NCBI RefSeq assembly: GCF_019969685.1
Contig: NZ_JAHXYZ010000002.1
Span: 248,001 to 312,000 of the forward strand
Source: Microbacterium sp. EST19A
GTDB lineage: Bacteria; Actinomycetota; Actinomycetes; Actinomycetales; Microbacteriaceae
Direction: 5' to 3'
Length of the DNA stretch: 64,000 nucleotides
Position 1 is the stretch's first letter. Every line of letters starts with the position of its first letter. Shown here in pieces: positions 39,222-47,338 of the stretch. The notes beneath the pieces were generated by a model, which saw only the letters and a list, made by a program, of their open reading frames with translations, was not told the origin of the DNA and did not search any database. Made by a program: the position numbers and the translations under genes.

Positions 39222-39894
39222 TTTCCGTGGTCCTTCCGTCGGTGAGGGCGTCCGAGAGGACATCCGAGATGATGAGGGGCGGTTCGGTGGCCGCGACGAC
39301 CTCGTCGACCGTGACTCCGGGGGCGAGTTCGACCAGCACCAGTCCGGCGTCGGTCACGTCGATGACCGCGAGATCGGTGATGATCCGATCGACCACGCCG
39401 CGGCCGGTGAGCGGGAGCGAGCAGTCGTCGACGATCTTCGCGGATCCGTCGCGCGCCACGTGCTCCATCAGCACGATGACCCGGCCGGCGCCGTGCACGA
39501 GGTCCATCGCACCGCCCGGCCCCTTGACCATCTTGCCGGGGATCATCCAGTTGGCGATGTCGCCGGATGCCGAGACCTGCATGGCTCCGAGGATCGCGGC
39601 GTCGATCTTCCCGCCGCGGATCATGCCGAAGCTCGCCGCCGAATCGAAGAACGAGGATCCGGGAAGGATCGTGACGGTCTCCTTGCCGGCGTTGATCAGG
39701 TCGGGGTCGACGGCGTCCTCGTGCGGGTACGGGCCGACGCCGAGGATGCCGTTCTCCGACTGCAGCACCACGGTGACGTCAGCCGGCACGTGGTTCGGCA
39801 CGAGGGTGGGGAGGCCGATGCCGAGGTTGACGTAAGCGCCGTCCTGCAGCTCCGCGGCCGCACGGGCGGCCATCTGGTCTCGGGTGAGTGCCAT
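39214..39894 (-). CDS. scoB: 3-oxoacid CoA-transferase, subunit B
   Basis: This 226-residue class I CoA-transferase beta subunit has the catalytic Glu47 in [12 protein letters not shown], with [13 protein letters not shown] before it and the [16 protein letters not shown] segment after. It partners scoA, directly upstream, and together they move CoA from succinyl-CoA to acetoacetate (or to 3-oxoadipate in the PcaIJ homologues). It lies 1 nt after scoA and overlaps the thiolase gene, so the operon is scoA-scoB-thiolase. Confidence 0.92.
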   Translation of the reverse strand: MALTRDQMAARAAAELQDGAYVNLGIGLPTLVPNHVPADVTVVLQSENGILGVGPYPHEDAVDPDLINAGKETVTILPGSSFFDSAASFGMIRGGKIDAAILGAMQVSASGDIANWMIPGKMVKGPGGAMDLVHGAGRVIVLMEHVARDGSAKIVDDCSLPLTGRGVVDRIITDLAVIDVTDAGLVLVELAPGVTVDEVVAATEPPLIISDVLSDALTDGRTTENG

Positions 39895-39895
39895 G

Positions 39896-40681
39896 TCAGG
39901 CTCCTTCCGCGGCGACGGGCTCGGACACCGTGCGTCGCTCGATGCGCTTGGGGATGTCGGTGCCGACCTCGATGATCCGGTGGACGAAGACGCCGGGCAG
40001 ATGGATGCTGTCGGGGTCGAGTTCGCCCGGCTCCACGAGACGCTCGACCTGGGCGATGCAGACGCGGCCGGCCATGGCCGCCAGCGGGTTGAAGTTGCGT
40101 GCCGCCTTGTTGAAGACGAGGTTGCCGTGCCGGTCGCCGGCAGCGGCGTGTACGAGGGCGAAGTCGGTCGTGATGGCCTCTTCGAGGACGAACTCCTTCG
40201 GCTCGCCGTTCACGTCGAACGTGCGCACGTCCTTCACGGGAGAGGCGACGGCGATCGATCCGTCGGCGTTGTACCGCCGCGGCAGTCCGCCCTCGGCGAC
40301 CTGCGTGCCGACGCCCGTCTGGGTGTAGAACGCGGCGATACCGGATCCGCCGGCGCGGAGCTTCTCGGCGAGCGTCCCCTGCGGGGTGAGTTCGAGCTCG
40401 AGCTCGCCGGAGAGGAACTGCCGCTCGAACTCCTTGTTCTCGCCGACGTATGACGAGGTCATCTTGCGGATGCGCTGGGCGGCGAGGAGCACGCCCAGGC
40501 CCCAGTCGTCGACGCCGCAGTTGTTGCTCACGATGCTGAGGTCCTTCGTCCCCTGCGCGAGCAGCGCCTCGATCAGGGCGATCGGGTTGCCGGAGAGACC
40601 GAAACCTCCGACCGCGAGAGATGAACCGTCCGTGATGTCGGCGACGGCCGAAGCCGCCGATTCCCACTGCTTGTCGATCAC
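39896..40681 (-). CDS. scoA: 3-oxoacid CoA-transferase, subunit A
   Basis: This 261-residue alpha subunit has [17 protein letters not shown] at about residues 24-40, the [12 protein letters not shown] segment, [22 protein letters not shown], and [18 protein letters not shown], all normal for the family. The GTG start is preferred because GAAGGAG lies 5 nt upstream; a far longer open frame upstream is antisense to the IclR gene. It heads a three-gene catabolic operon facing the divergent IclR regulator. Confidence 0.92.
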   Translation of the reverse strand: MIDKQWESAASAVADITDGSSLAVGGFGLSGNPIALIEALLAQGTKDLSIVSNNCGVDDWGLGVLLAAQRIRKMTSSYVGENKEFERQFLSGELELELTPQGTLAEKLRAGGSGIAAFYTQTGVGTQVAEGGLPRRYNADGSIAVASPVKDVRTFDVNGEPKEFVLEEAITTDFALVHAAAGDRHGNLVFNKAARNFNPLAAMAGRVCIAQVERLVEPGELDPDSIHLPGVFVHRIIEVGTDIPKRIERRTVSEPVAAEGA

Positions 40682-40786
40682 GCCTGCTCCTTCGAAATAC
40701 GTGCGTCCCTCCAGCATCCGCCTTCTGCGTGGTGAGCGGAACGAACTTCTTGCGATGTGGGCGATCGTGCGCGTAGCGTCCACATT

Positions 40787-41575
40787 ATGGAATCGCCATC
40801 CCGCAGCGTCCCCGGCGCTCAGGCCATCGCCCGCGCCGCCCGACTCCTCCGCCTCGTCACGGCATCCGGAGCCGACGGCGCGGCGCTGCAGGACCTCGCC
40901 CGCTCCGCCGACCTCACGCGCTCGACGACGCACCGGCTGCTCAGTGCTCTGAAGGCAGAAGGGCTCGTCGATCGCGACGCCGAGAGCACGCGATGGATGC
41001 CGGGTCCCGAGCTGTTCCTGATGGGCTCTGCGGCGGCGGCGCGGTACGACGTGACGGCACTGGCCCGCGACATCGTGCGCTCTCTCGCCGTCAAGACCGA
41101 GGAGAGCGCCTTCTTCTCCGTGCGCCGGGCGGATGAGACCGTCTGCCTCCTCCGCGAGGAAGGCTCGTTCCCGATCCGCTCCTTCGTCCTGAGCGAGGGC
41201 GTGCGCTTCCCCCTCGGCGTCGCCAGCGCCGGACTCGCCATCCTGGCCTTCCTGCCTGACCACGATGTGGATGCGTACCTGGAGCGGCATCCGGAGCTCG
41301 AGAGCAGCTGGGGTCGCGCTCACGGCGACACCCCCCTGCGCACTCGGCTCGCCGAGACGAAGGAGCGCGGCTATGCCGTCAACCCCGGGCTGATCGTCGA
41401 AGGCAGCTGGGGCATGGGGGCGGCGGTGTTCGACCGGTCCGGTCGCCCGGAATGGGCCCTGAGCCTGACCGGCGTGGAATTCCGCTTCGGACACGACCGC
41501 ATCGCGGAGCTCGGGCGCACGCTACTGGCCCACGCGCATCAGCTGTCCGCGCGGATCGCGAGCGTCCGGCGGTAA
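40787..41575 (+). CDS. IclR family transcriptional regulator
   Basis: This 262-residue protein has an N-terminal winged helix-turn-helix (LQDLARSADLTRSTTHRLLSALKAEGLV, about residues 32-59) and the C-terminal IclR ligand domain with GVASAGLAILAFLP and NPGLIVEGSWGMGAAVF. TAGCGT at 40774-40779 lies 7 nt before the ATG, so the mRNA is probably leaderless. It is divergent from scoA across 105 nt; IclR proteins often govern such acid-catabolic operons, so it is the likely regulator of scoA-scoB-thiolase. Confidence 0.92.
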   Translation: MESPSRSVPGAQAIARAARLLRLVTASGADGAALQDLARSADLTRSTTHRLLSALKAEGLVDRDAESTRWMPGPELFLMGSAAAARYDVTALARDIVRSLAVKTEESAFFSVRRADETVCLLREEGSFPIRSFVLSEGVRFPLGVASAGLAILAFLPDHDVDAYLERHPELESSWGRAHGDTPLRTRLAETKERGYAVNPGLIVEGSWGMGAAVFDRSGRPEWALSLTGVEFRFGHDRIAELGRTLLAHAHQLSARIASVRR

Positions 41576-41583
41576 CCTCGCTT

Positions 41584-41619
41584 ATTCATACCAACAGGTA
41601 TATACTTGTTGGTATGAAT
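41584..41619. promoter_or_regulatory. 36-bp palindromic operator overlapping the MarR start
   Basis: 13-nt arms ATTCATACCAACA and TGTTGGTATGAAT are perfect inverted repeats, and the 10-nt centre continues the symmetry so that 17 of 18 pairs match. The right arm contains the start codon, and TATACT (41601-41606) in the centre is a -10 box 7 nt before it. A bound dimer would block both the promoter and the start. Confidence 0.88.
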
Positions 41620-42051
41620 CGTTCGGATGTGATCCCCTCGCTCGTGCTGTCGGGCTATGCGCTCGGCCGCATCGCCGCGCAGGATGCCGGCAACGACGCA
41701 CCCGCTGCCCAGTGGCGGGTGCTCAGCCTGCTCGAACAGGCCGGATCACAGCGCGTGGGCGCTCTCGCGACATCCGCGCGAACGACTCAGCCCGGGATGA
41801 CGCGTCTGCTCGGCGGACTGGAGCGCGACGGACTCGTAGTCCGCTCCCCCGACCCCGACGATTCGCGCGCCATCGTCGTCGACATCACTCCGCAGGGCTC
41901 CGCGACGCTCGCCGCATGGCGCACCGAGTTCCGCGAGACCCTCGCCCCGCGCTTCGCCGCTCTGGGCGATGACGACTGGTCCGCCCTCACCCGCGCGGCG
42001 GAGATCCTCGCCGCGCACACCGCCCCCGACTCGACAGGAGAAGCACGTTGA
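41614..42051 (+). CDS. MarR family transcriptional regulator
   Basis: This 145-residue protein has a winged helix-turn-helix (WRVLSLLEQAGSQRVGALATSARTTQPGMTRLLGGLERDGLVVR) and a DDSRAIVVDITPQG wing, the MarR plan. The ATG lies inside a 36-bp palindrome and appears leaderless. A TTG start for the following MFS exporter overlaps its TGA, so regulator and exporter form an autoregulated unit in which the MarR protein represses itself and the exporter. Confidence 0.92.
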   Translation: MNRSDVIPSLVLSGYALGRIAAQDAGNDAPAAQWRVLSLLEQAGSQRVGALATSARTTQPGMTRLLGGLERDGLVVRSPDPDDSRAIVVDITPQGSATLAAWRTEFRETLAPRFAALGDDDWSALTRAAEILAAHTAPDSTGEAR

Positions 42052-43277
42052 ACACCCCCGCCACCACCTCGGTGTGGAAGCAGCCCGCGCAGGTATGGGC
42101 GGTCGCCTTCGCCTGCGTCGTCGCCTTCATGGGCATCGGGCTGGTCGATCCGATCCTCCCGGCGATCGCCGAGTCGCTCGAGGCCTCGCCCGTCGAGACC
42201 GAGCTGCTGTTCACGAGCTACCTCCTGGTCACCGGCCTCGCGATGCTCGTGACGAGCTGGATCTCCAGCCGGATCGGCGCCAAGGCCACGCTGCTGATCG
42301 GCCTGGCCCTGATCGTCGCCTTCTCGCTGCTGTGCGCCCTGAGCGGCAGCGTCGACGCCGTCATCGGCTTCCGCGCGGGCTGGGGGCTCGGTAACGCACT
42401 CTTCATCTCCACGGCTCTGGCGACGATCGTCGGTGCTGCATCCGGTGGCAGCAGCGCGGCGATCATCCTCTACGAGGCGGCCCTCGGGCTCGGCATCGCC
42501 ATCGGGCCGCTCCTCGGCGGGATCCTCGGCGAGCAGAGCTGGCGCGGACCGTTCTTCGGCGTCGTCGTGCTGATGGCCATCGCGTTCCTCGCCGTGCTGG
42601 TGCTGCTCCGCGGCCCCGCCGAGAAGCGCCAGCCCGTGCCGTTCTCGGCGCCGTTCACGGCGCTGCGTCGTCCCGCACTGGCGATCCTCGCGGTCGCCGC
42701 TCTGTTCTACAACATCGGCTTCTTCGTGCTCCTGGCGTTCTCGCCGTTCCCCCTGGGCTTCGGTGCTCTCGGCATCGGATTCACGTTCTTCGGGTGGGGC
42801 GTCGCCCTCGCCGTCACGAGCGTCTGGGTCGCGCCCGTCCTCATGCGTCGGATGCCGCGGACGCGCATCATCCTCATCGTCCTGCCGCTGCTCGCCGTCG
42901 ACCTCGTCGTGGCCGGGCTCGTCGTCGGCAGTGCCGGCGCCCTGGTCGCCTGCATCGTCATCGGCGGACTGCTGCTCGGCGTGATGAACACCGTGCTGAC
43001 GGAGGCCGTGATGGAGGCGACGGATCTCCCGCGCTCCGTGGCGTCGTCCGCCTACTCGGCCGTGCGGTTCCTGGGCGGCGCCATGGCTCCGCCGATCGCC
43101 GCGCTGCTGTGGCACGCGTTCAACGCCACCGTGCCGTATGTGTTCGCCGCGGTCTCGGTGCTGCTCGCCGCGCTCACCGTGTTCCTCGGCCGTCGCGTGC
43201 TCGCGCACATCGATGACGAGCCGGCGGATGCCGAGGCCGAAGACGCCCAGGCCATCCTGATCGGAGACGCCGCCTGA
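42048..43277 (+). CDS. MFS transporter (DHA1)
   Basis: This 409-residue, 12-helix protein starts at a TTG that overlaps the MarR stop (TTGA), with GGAGAA upstream. It has the helix-1 motif GIGLVDPILPAIAESL (the D-P-I-L-P run found in arabinose- and drug-exporting DHA1 proteins) and SRIGAKATLLIG as motif A. Its partner MarR and operator make it a ligand-induced drug or metabolite exporter. Confidence 0.9.
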   Translation: MNTPATTSVWKQPAQVWAVAFACVVAFMGIGLVDPILPAIAESLEASPVETELLFTSYLLVTGLAMLVTSWISSRIGAKATLLIGLALIVAFSLLCALSGSVDAVIGFRAGWGLGNALFISTALATIVGAASGGSSAAIILYEAALGLGIAIGPLLGGILGEQSWRGPFFGVVVLMAIAFLAVLVLLRGPAEKRQPVPFSAPFTALRRPALAILAVAALFYNIGFFVLLAFSPFPLGFGALGIGFTFFGWGVALAVTSVWVAPVLMRRMPRTRIILIVLPLLAVDLVVAGLVVGSAGALVACIVIGGLLLGVMNTVLTEAVMEATDLPRSVASSAYSAVRFLGGAMAPPIAALLWHAFNATVPYVFAAVSVLLAALTVFLGRRVLAHIDDEPADAEAEDAQAILIGDAA

Positions 43278-43309
43278 GCAGCGTCGCCGGGCTTCGATAC
43301 GGTGGGGCG

Positions 43310-43792
43310 ATGAGCGATGTCTCCTCCCTCCCCGAACGCAGCCGCATCGTGCACCGTCATCTGGCGGATGCCGGCGTCGACGCGGAGATCCGCGTGCTCC
43401 CCGATTCCGCTCGCACCGCCGCCGAGGCTGCTGCCGCGATCGGCTGCGATGTCGCGGCGATCGCGAACAGCCTCGTCTTCCTCGCCGACGGAGAACCGGT
43501 GCTCGTCATGACCAGCGGCGGGCACCGAGCCGACCTCGCTGTGCTCGCCGGCAGCATCGGCGCCGCGGAGGTGGCGATGGCACCGGCATCCGTCGTGCGC
43601 GCAGCGACGGGCCAGGCCATCGGCGGGGTCGCCCCTGTCGGACACCCCGCGCCGTTGCGTACCTTCGTCGACGAGGCTCTGCGGCAGTTCGACGTGATCT
43701 GGGCCGCGGCGGGGCACCCGCACACGGTGATGCCCCTGACGTTCGACGAGCTGCGGCGCCTCACCGGGGGTCAGGTCATCGCGGTGGCGTGA
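43310..43792 (+). CDS. YbaK/EbsC-family aminoacyl-tRNA deacylase
   Basis: This 160-residue protein has the family's TAAEAAAAIGCDVAAIANSLVF, MTSGGHRADL and GGVAPVGHPAPLRTFVD segments, including the conserved Lys-free variant of the GxxPxG loop. Members hydrolyse mischarged Cys- or Ala-tRNA-Pro in trans. TACGGT 6 nt before the ATG suggests a leaderless mRNA. Its last 17 nt overlap the 3' end of the convergent small membrane protein gene. Confidence 0.9.
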   Translation: MSDVSSLPERSRIVHRHLADAGVDAEIRVLPDSARTAAEAAAAIGCDVAAIANSLVFLADGEPVLVMTSGGHRADLAVLAGSIGAAEVAMAPASVVRAATGQAIGGVAPVGHPAPLRTFVDEALRQFDVIWAAAGHPHTVMPLTFDELRRLTGGQVIAVA

Positions 43793-44018
43793 CCTCAGTC
43801 AAGGACGCCAGGAAGTCTTCGCCTGACGCGCGCGACAGTGCAGCATCCGCTGTTCCACTGAAGCCCTGGCGCACGCGCGAGACCACGCCGCCGATACCGA
43901 TCGTTGCCAGGCCACCGGAGAGGAAGATCGCCCCGAAGATCGCGACGAACACGGCGAAGATCACGACGGCGATCAACGGGGAAAGAACCAGCAGGAGGAC
44001 GAAGATGATCGCGGTCAT
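43776..44018 (-). CDS. Small membrane protein
   Basis: This 80-residue protein has two adjacent hydrophobic segments (about residues 2-22 and 24-46), then a charged tail with SRVRQGFSG. Its ATG shares one base with the stop of the lipoprotein gene before it (TGATG), so the pair is co-translated. Function unknown. Confidence 0.7.
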   Translation of the reverse strand: MTAIIFVLLLVLSPLIAVVIFAVFVAIFGAIFLSGGLATIGIGGVVSRVRQGFSGTADAALSRASGEDFLASLTEVTPPR

Positions 44019-44425
44019 CACTTCACCGTGACTTCGATGCGCGAGGTCTTCTGTTCGTCTGCCTCTTCCGGCACGGATCCCCGGAAGCGGTACTCGAACT
44101 CGATCACGGTCGTGCCCTCGCCGACGGGCGCGAAACGGTAGGTGACCTCGCTGGGCGCTCCGGTCATGCCGTCGTCGCCGAGGTAGCGCGACCGCTCCTC
44201 GCCGGGGCCGAGCACCGCGGCATCCGGCTCTCGGGTGAGCACCCATTCCTGGCCGACCGACGCGTTGACCTCGCCGAAGTCGACGACGAGCGCCTCGCCC
44301 GGAGCGAGCGTGACGGAGTCCGCGGAGTAGTCGACGGTCTTCTCGGCCGCAGCGCAGGACGCGAGTCCCGCCGCCATCACGACCGCGCCGACGAGCAGCA
44401 GTGCCGTTCGCATCGATCTGCGCAT
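44018..44425 (-). CDS. Lipoprotein with a chagasin-like (I42 protease-inhibitor) domain
   Basis: This 135-residue protein has a lipoprotein signal (MRRSMRTALLLVGAVVMAAG, lipobox LASC with Cys24). The mature domain lines up with chagasin-type cysteine-protease inhibitors: NASVGQEW (54-61) for the NPTTGYxW loop, GMTGAPSEVTYRF (86-98) for the GxxG...F loop, and EYRFRG (111-116) for the third loop. The fit to loops 1 and 2 is good, to loop 3 looser. Such inhibitors in bacteria act on extracellular proteases. The ATG has GGAGGGGG upstream. Confidence 0.7.
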   Translation of the reverse strand: MRRSMRTALLLVGAVVMAAGLASCAAAEKTVDYSADSVTLAPGEALVVDFGEVNASVGQEWVLTREPDAAVLGPGEERSRYLGDDGMTGAPSEVTYRFAPVGEGTTVIEFEYRFRGSVPEEADEQKTSRIEVTVK

Positions 44426-44470
44426 CGCTGGTCCCCCTCCGAGATGAGGCCCACGGTAGCGCATGTCGTG

Positions 44471-44839
44471 TCAGAGATAGGACGCGAAGGCGGCAGGGAC
44501 GGTGACGTTCGTCGGGGTGCCGGCGAAGAGTGGCGCGACCTGCTGCGGCGTGTACCCGGCGATACCGCATCCGACCGGCGTCAGCAGGAACCGCAGTTCC
44601 GGGTGTGCCGTCGCGTACGCGACGAAGTCGCCCGCCTCCCGTGCCAGTGTCTCGAGACCGCTCATGGTGTCGATCGCGTACGTCTGGCCGTGGTGACCGT
44701 GCCCCTCGCCCCACACCGCGCCGAAGCGCTCATGGGCGATCCGCGCCGCGCCGCCGCCGTGCAGACCGCCGGCGTTCGATCCGAAGACGAAAACGTCGTC
44801 CGGGCGCAGTTCCGAGACGAGTTCGGGCGTGGTTTCCAT
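44471..44839 (-). CDS. Macro-like (A1S_2505-type) protein
   Basis: This 122-residue protein has DVFVFGSNAGGLHGGGAARIAHERFG near the N-terminus and GQTYAIDTMSG followed by LTPVGCGIAGY, the pattern of the small macro-domain-related proteins often called A1S_2505 family and also found in phages. They may bind ADP-ribose-like ligands; the activity is not established. TAGGGT 6 nt before the ATG suggests a leaderless mRNA. No phage genes accompany it. Confidence 0.75.
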   Translation of the reverse strand: METTPELVSELRPDDVFVFGSNAGGLHGGGAARIAHERFGAVWGEGHGHHGQTYAIDTMSGLETLAREAGDFVAYATAHPELRFLLTPVGCGIAGYTPQQVAPLFAGTPTNVTVPAAFASYL

Positions 44840-44873
44840 ACCCGAACCCTACGTCGCACCCGAGAAGCAGAAA

Positions 44874-44909
44874 AGCCCCGTGAACACTGGCGAGAGTGTC
44901 CACGAGGCT
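44874..44909 (-). terminator. Terminator of tRNA-Lys
   Basis: On the minus strand an imperfect long stem (AGCC/GGCT outside, ACACT/AGTGT inside) is followed by TTTTC just after tRNA-Lys. Confidence 0.75.
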
Positions 44910-44915
44910 GATCCG

Positions 44916-44988
44916 TGCACCCCCTCGGACTTGAACCGAGAACCCACTGATTAAGAGTCAGTTGCTCTGCCGATTGAGCTAGAGGTGC
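44916..44988 (-). tRNA. tRNA-Lys (CTT)
   Basis: A 73-nt cloverleaf on the minus strand. GCACCTC pairs with GGGGTGC (one G-U), discriminator A. The anticodon stem-loop is CTGACTCTTAATCAG, giving anticodon CTT (Lys). The T loop is GGTTCAAGTCC. CCA is not encoded. Confidence 0.97.
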
Positions 44989-45142
44989 GTGGCCCGGGAT
45001 GACCCCGACCGAGGAATTACATTACCAGCCGATCGGTCCCAGGCGAAATCGAAGCCACCCCGGGCGTGGCCGTCGACCCGAGGGCGTGAAACCTGGCGGA
45101 ACGTCCCTCTGGCCGCTCTGCACGAGCGACTATTCTTGGACC

Positions 45143-45940
45143 GTGACCACCTCCCCCCGTGACGGACTCGTGTCTCGTGATCTCGAGCTCGCGCTCCGCC
45201 TCGCAGACGCTGCCGATGCGCAGTCGCTGCCGCGTTTCGACTCCGCCGACCTCGAGATCTCGACGAAGGCCGATAACTCGCACGTGACGGATGCCGACCT
45301 CGCCACGGAGCGCGCGATCCGCAGCATCCTCGAGGTCGAACGTCCCGAGGACGGCATCTTCGGCGAGGAGTACGGCGCGCAGGGAAGCACGCAGCGTCAG
45401 TGGATCATCGATCCGATCGACGGCACGGCCAACTTCCTCCGCGGAGTGCCGCTGTGGGGCACCATGATCGCCCTCGCCGTCGACGGCGTCCCCCAGGTCG
45501 GGGTCGTCAGCATGCCGGCCTTCGGGCGGCGCTGGTGGGGCTCTGCGGGTGCCGGAGCGTGGACCGCGACCGACGACGGCCCCCGACGCCTCCAGACGTC
45601 GAAGGTGGCTTCCCTCGATGACGCGAGCGTCAGCTTCCAGAGCATCGCGCAATGGACGGATGCCGGAAAGCGCGATGCCCTCCTCGCTCTCGCCGATCGT
45701 GTCTGGCGCGACCGCGCGTACGGCGACGTGTACGCCTACATGCTCCTGGCCGAAGGGCGCATCGACATGGTCGCCGAGTTCGATGTCAAGGAGTACGACA
45801 TCGCAGCGGCGGTCCCGATCGTGCGCGAGGCCGGCGGTCGCATGACCTCGTTCGACGGCGACGAGACGATCTCGGCGCGCTCGACACTTGCCACCAACGG
45901 CATCCTCCACGACGCCTTCCTGACGCTCCTGCACGACTGA
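45143..45940 (+). CDS. hisN: Inositol-monophosphatase-family phosphatase (HisN-type)
   Basis: This 265-residue protein has the IMPase metal-site motifs FGEEYG (Glu75-Glu76 area), DPIDGTANFLRG (90-101) and EFDVKEYDIAAAVPIV near the C-terminus. In actinobacteria, proteins of this exact type are histidinol-phosphate phosphatases, which is the likeliest role; inositol-1-phosphate is the alternative. The GTG start has TATTCT 6 nt upstream and no Shine-Dalgarno, so the mRNA is probably leaderless. Confidence 0.9.
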   Translation: MTTSPRDGLVSRDLELALRLADAADAQSLPRFDSADLEISTKADNSHVTDADLATERAIRSILEVERPEDGIFGEEYGAQGSTQRQWIIDPIDGTANFLRGVPLWGTMIALAVDGVPQVGVVSMPAFGRRWWGSAGAGAWTATDDGPRRLQTSKVASLDDASVSFQSIAQWTDAGKRDALLALADRVWRDRAYGDVYAYMLLAEGRIDMVAEFDVKEYDIAAAVPIVREAGGRMTSFDGDETISARSTLATNGILHDAFLTLLHD

Positions 45941-45960
45941 ACCCGACCACGAGGCCAGCC

Positions 45961-46530
45961 ATGTCACGCCGCATCATCTCCGCCGCAGCCGGTGGGCTCC
46001 TGAGCCTCGCCGTGCTGGCCGGGTGCGCGGCGCCCGCCGAGCCGCCCGAGCCCTCTCCTTCCGCATCCGCGGCGCCGACCCCCGACATCAGCGCGGAGCC
46101 GGTGGCTACGCCCGAACCGACCGAGCCCGCTGCGGAGATCTCCTGCGAGACGATGATCTCGGCCGGCACGGTCGATGCTCTCTCCAGCGCCGGCTGGTCC
46201 TCGGAGCCGAAGGAGTTCGTGATCGGCGATGTCGAACTGACCGCCGGCCTCCTCTGCTTCTGGGCCGACTACTCGGTCGGCTCCGACCACGGGCAGCTCT
46301 ACGGCTGGTCTCCGATCACCGTCGACGAGGTGGCGCGGGCTCAGACGGCGCTGGTCGCCGGCGGCTGGCGACGCGAAGACGCCCCCGAGGGCATCTACTT
46401 CACCGAGGACCCGCAGTACTCCATGGGCACCGACGACGACGGCTACGGCATGACGTATCTGTTCGGCGACGGCTGGGTGAAACTCGCCGACACCAAACAG
46501 GGTCTGGTCCTCATCGAGTGGGCGGGCTGA
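45961..46530 (+). CDS. Lipoprotein of unknown function
   Basis: This 189-residue protein has a lipoprotein signal (MSRRIISAAAGGLLSLAVLA then Gly-Cys22), a Pro/Ser/Ala-rich linker, and a mature domain with two widely spaced cysteines in EISCETM and LLCFWADY that could form a disulfide. The frame is open far upstream inside hisN, but that is a shadow; the ATG at 45961 starts 20 nt after hisN. I do not recognise the domain. Confidence 0.8.
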   Translation: MSRRIISAAAGGLLSLAVLAGCAAPAEPPEPSPSASAAPTPDISAEPVATPEPTEPAAEISCETMISAGTVDALSSAGWSSEPKEFVIGDVELTAGLLCFWADYSVGSDHGQLYGWSPITVDEVARAQTALVAGGWRREDAPEGIYFTEDPQYSMGTDDDGYGMTYLFGDGWVKLADTKQGLVLIEWAG

Positions 46531-46540
46531 CGCCCGCGTC

Positions 46541-47338
46541 TCAGCGCACCCGCCCGATCGGCACGACGCTCGGCTTGCCGGTGATCGGATCGGGCACGAC
46601 CACGCAAGGCAGCCCGAACACCTCCTCGACCAGCTCGGCGGTCACGATGTCCGCAGGACTTCCCTCCGCCACCACGGCGCCGTCCTTCATCGCGATGAGG
46701 TGCGTGGCGTAGCGGGCGGCGTGATTCAGGTCGTGCAGCACCGCCACGAGCGTGCTTCCGGCATCGTGCAGATCGGTGAGCAGTTCGAGAAGCTCGATCT
46801 GGTGCGCGATGTCGAGGAATGTCGTCGGCTCGTCGAGAAGCAGGAGCGGTGTCTGCTGCGCGAGGACCATCGCCACCCAGACGCGCTGGCGCTGGCCTCC
46901 GGAGAGCTCGTCGACGAGGCGTCCCGACAGCTCGGTGACCCCGGTGGCGGCCATCGCCTCGTCGACCGCGACCTGATCGTCATCCGACCACGGCCGCAGC
47001 ATCGACTGATGCGGATACCGCCCCCGCCCCACCAGATCGGCCACGCGGATCCCGTCGGGCGCCAGCGAGCTCTGCGGCAGCAGGCCGACCCGGCGGGCGA
47101 CGTCCTTGGCCCGGTAGCTGTGGATGTCCTTGCCGTCCAGCACCACCGTGCCCTCCTCCGGTTCGATCAGCCGGGAGAGGGCCCGCAGCAGCGTCGACTT
47201 CCCGCAGGCGTTCGGCCCCACGATCACGGTGAAGGAGCCGTCCGGGATCTCGACCGACAAGTCGGTCGAGATGATCCTCCGGTCGTAGCCGATCGTCACA
47301 CCCGAGGCGTGCAGTCGAGTGGTGGGCAGTTCGGTCAT
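46541..47338 (-). CDS. Ferric-siderophore ABC transporter, ATPase subunit
   Basis: This 265-residue ABC ATPase has Walker A GPNACGKST (41-49), the Q-loop LLPQSSLA, signature LSGGQRQRVWVAM, Walker B LLLLDEPTTFLD and the H-loop VLHDLNHA. It matches the FecE/FepC/FhuC siderophore group. It powers the two permeases upstream. Its ATG overlaps their last stop (ATGA). Confidence 0.95.
   Translation of the reverse strand: MTELPTTRLHASGVTIGYDRRIISTDLSVEIPDGSFTVIVGPNACGKSTLLRALSRLIEPEEGTVVLDGKDIHSYRAKDVARRVGLLPQSSLAPDGIRVADLVGRGRYPHQSMLRPWSDDDQVAVDEAMAATGVTELSGRLVDELSGGQRQRVWVAMVLAQQTPLLLLDEPTTFLDIAHQIELLELLTDLHDAGSTLVAVLHDLNHAARYATHLIAMKDGAVVAEGSPADIVTAELVEEVFGLPCVVVPDPITGKPSVVPIGRVR

Noticed and set aside
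38022..39894. Naming the CoA-transferase and thiolase pcaI, pcaJ and pcaF
   Set aside because: The thiolase ends in the acetoacetyl-CoA-thiolase-like LCGGGGQG and no other pca gene is nearby, so acetoacetate metabolism is at least as likely.
39896..41494. 532-residue version of scoA
   Set aside because: The first 271 residues are antisense to the IclR gene and a GAAGGAG site fixes the GTG at 40681.
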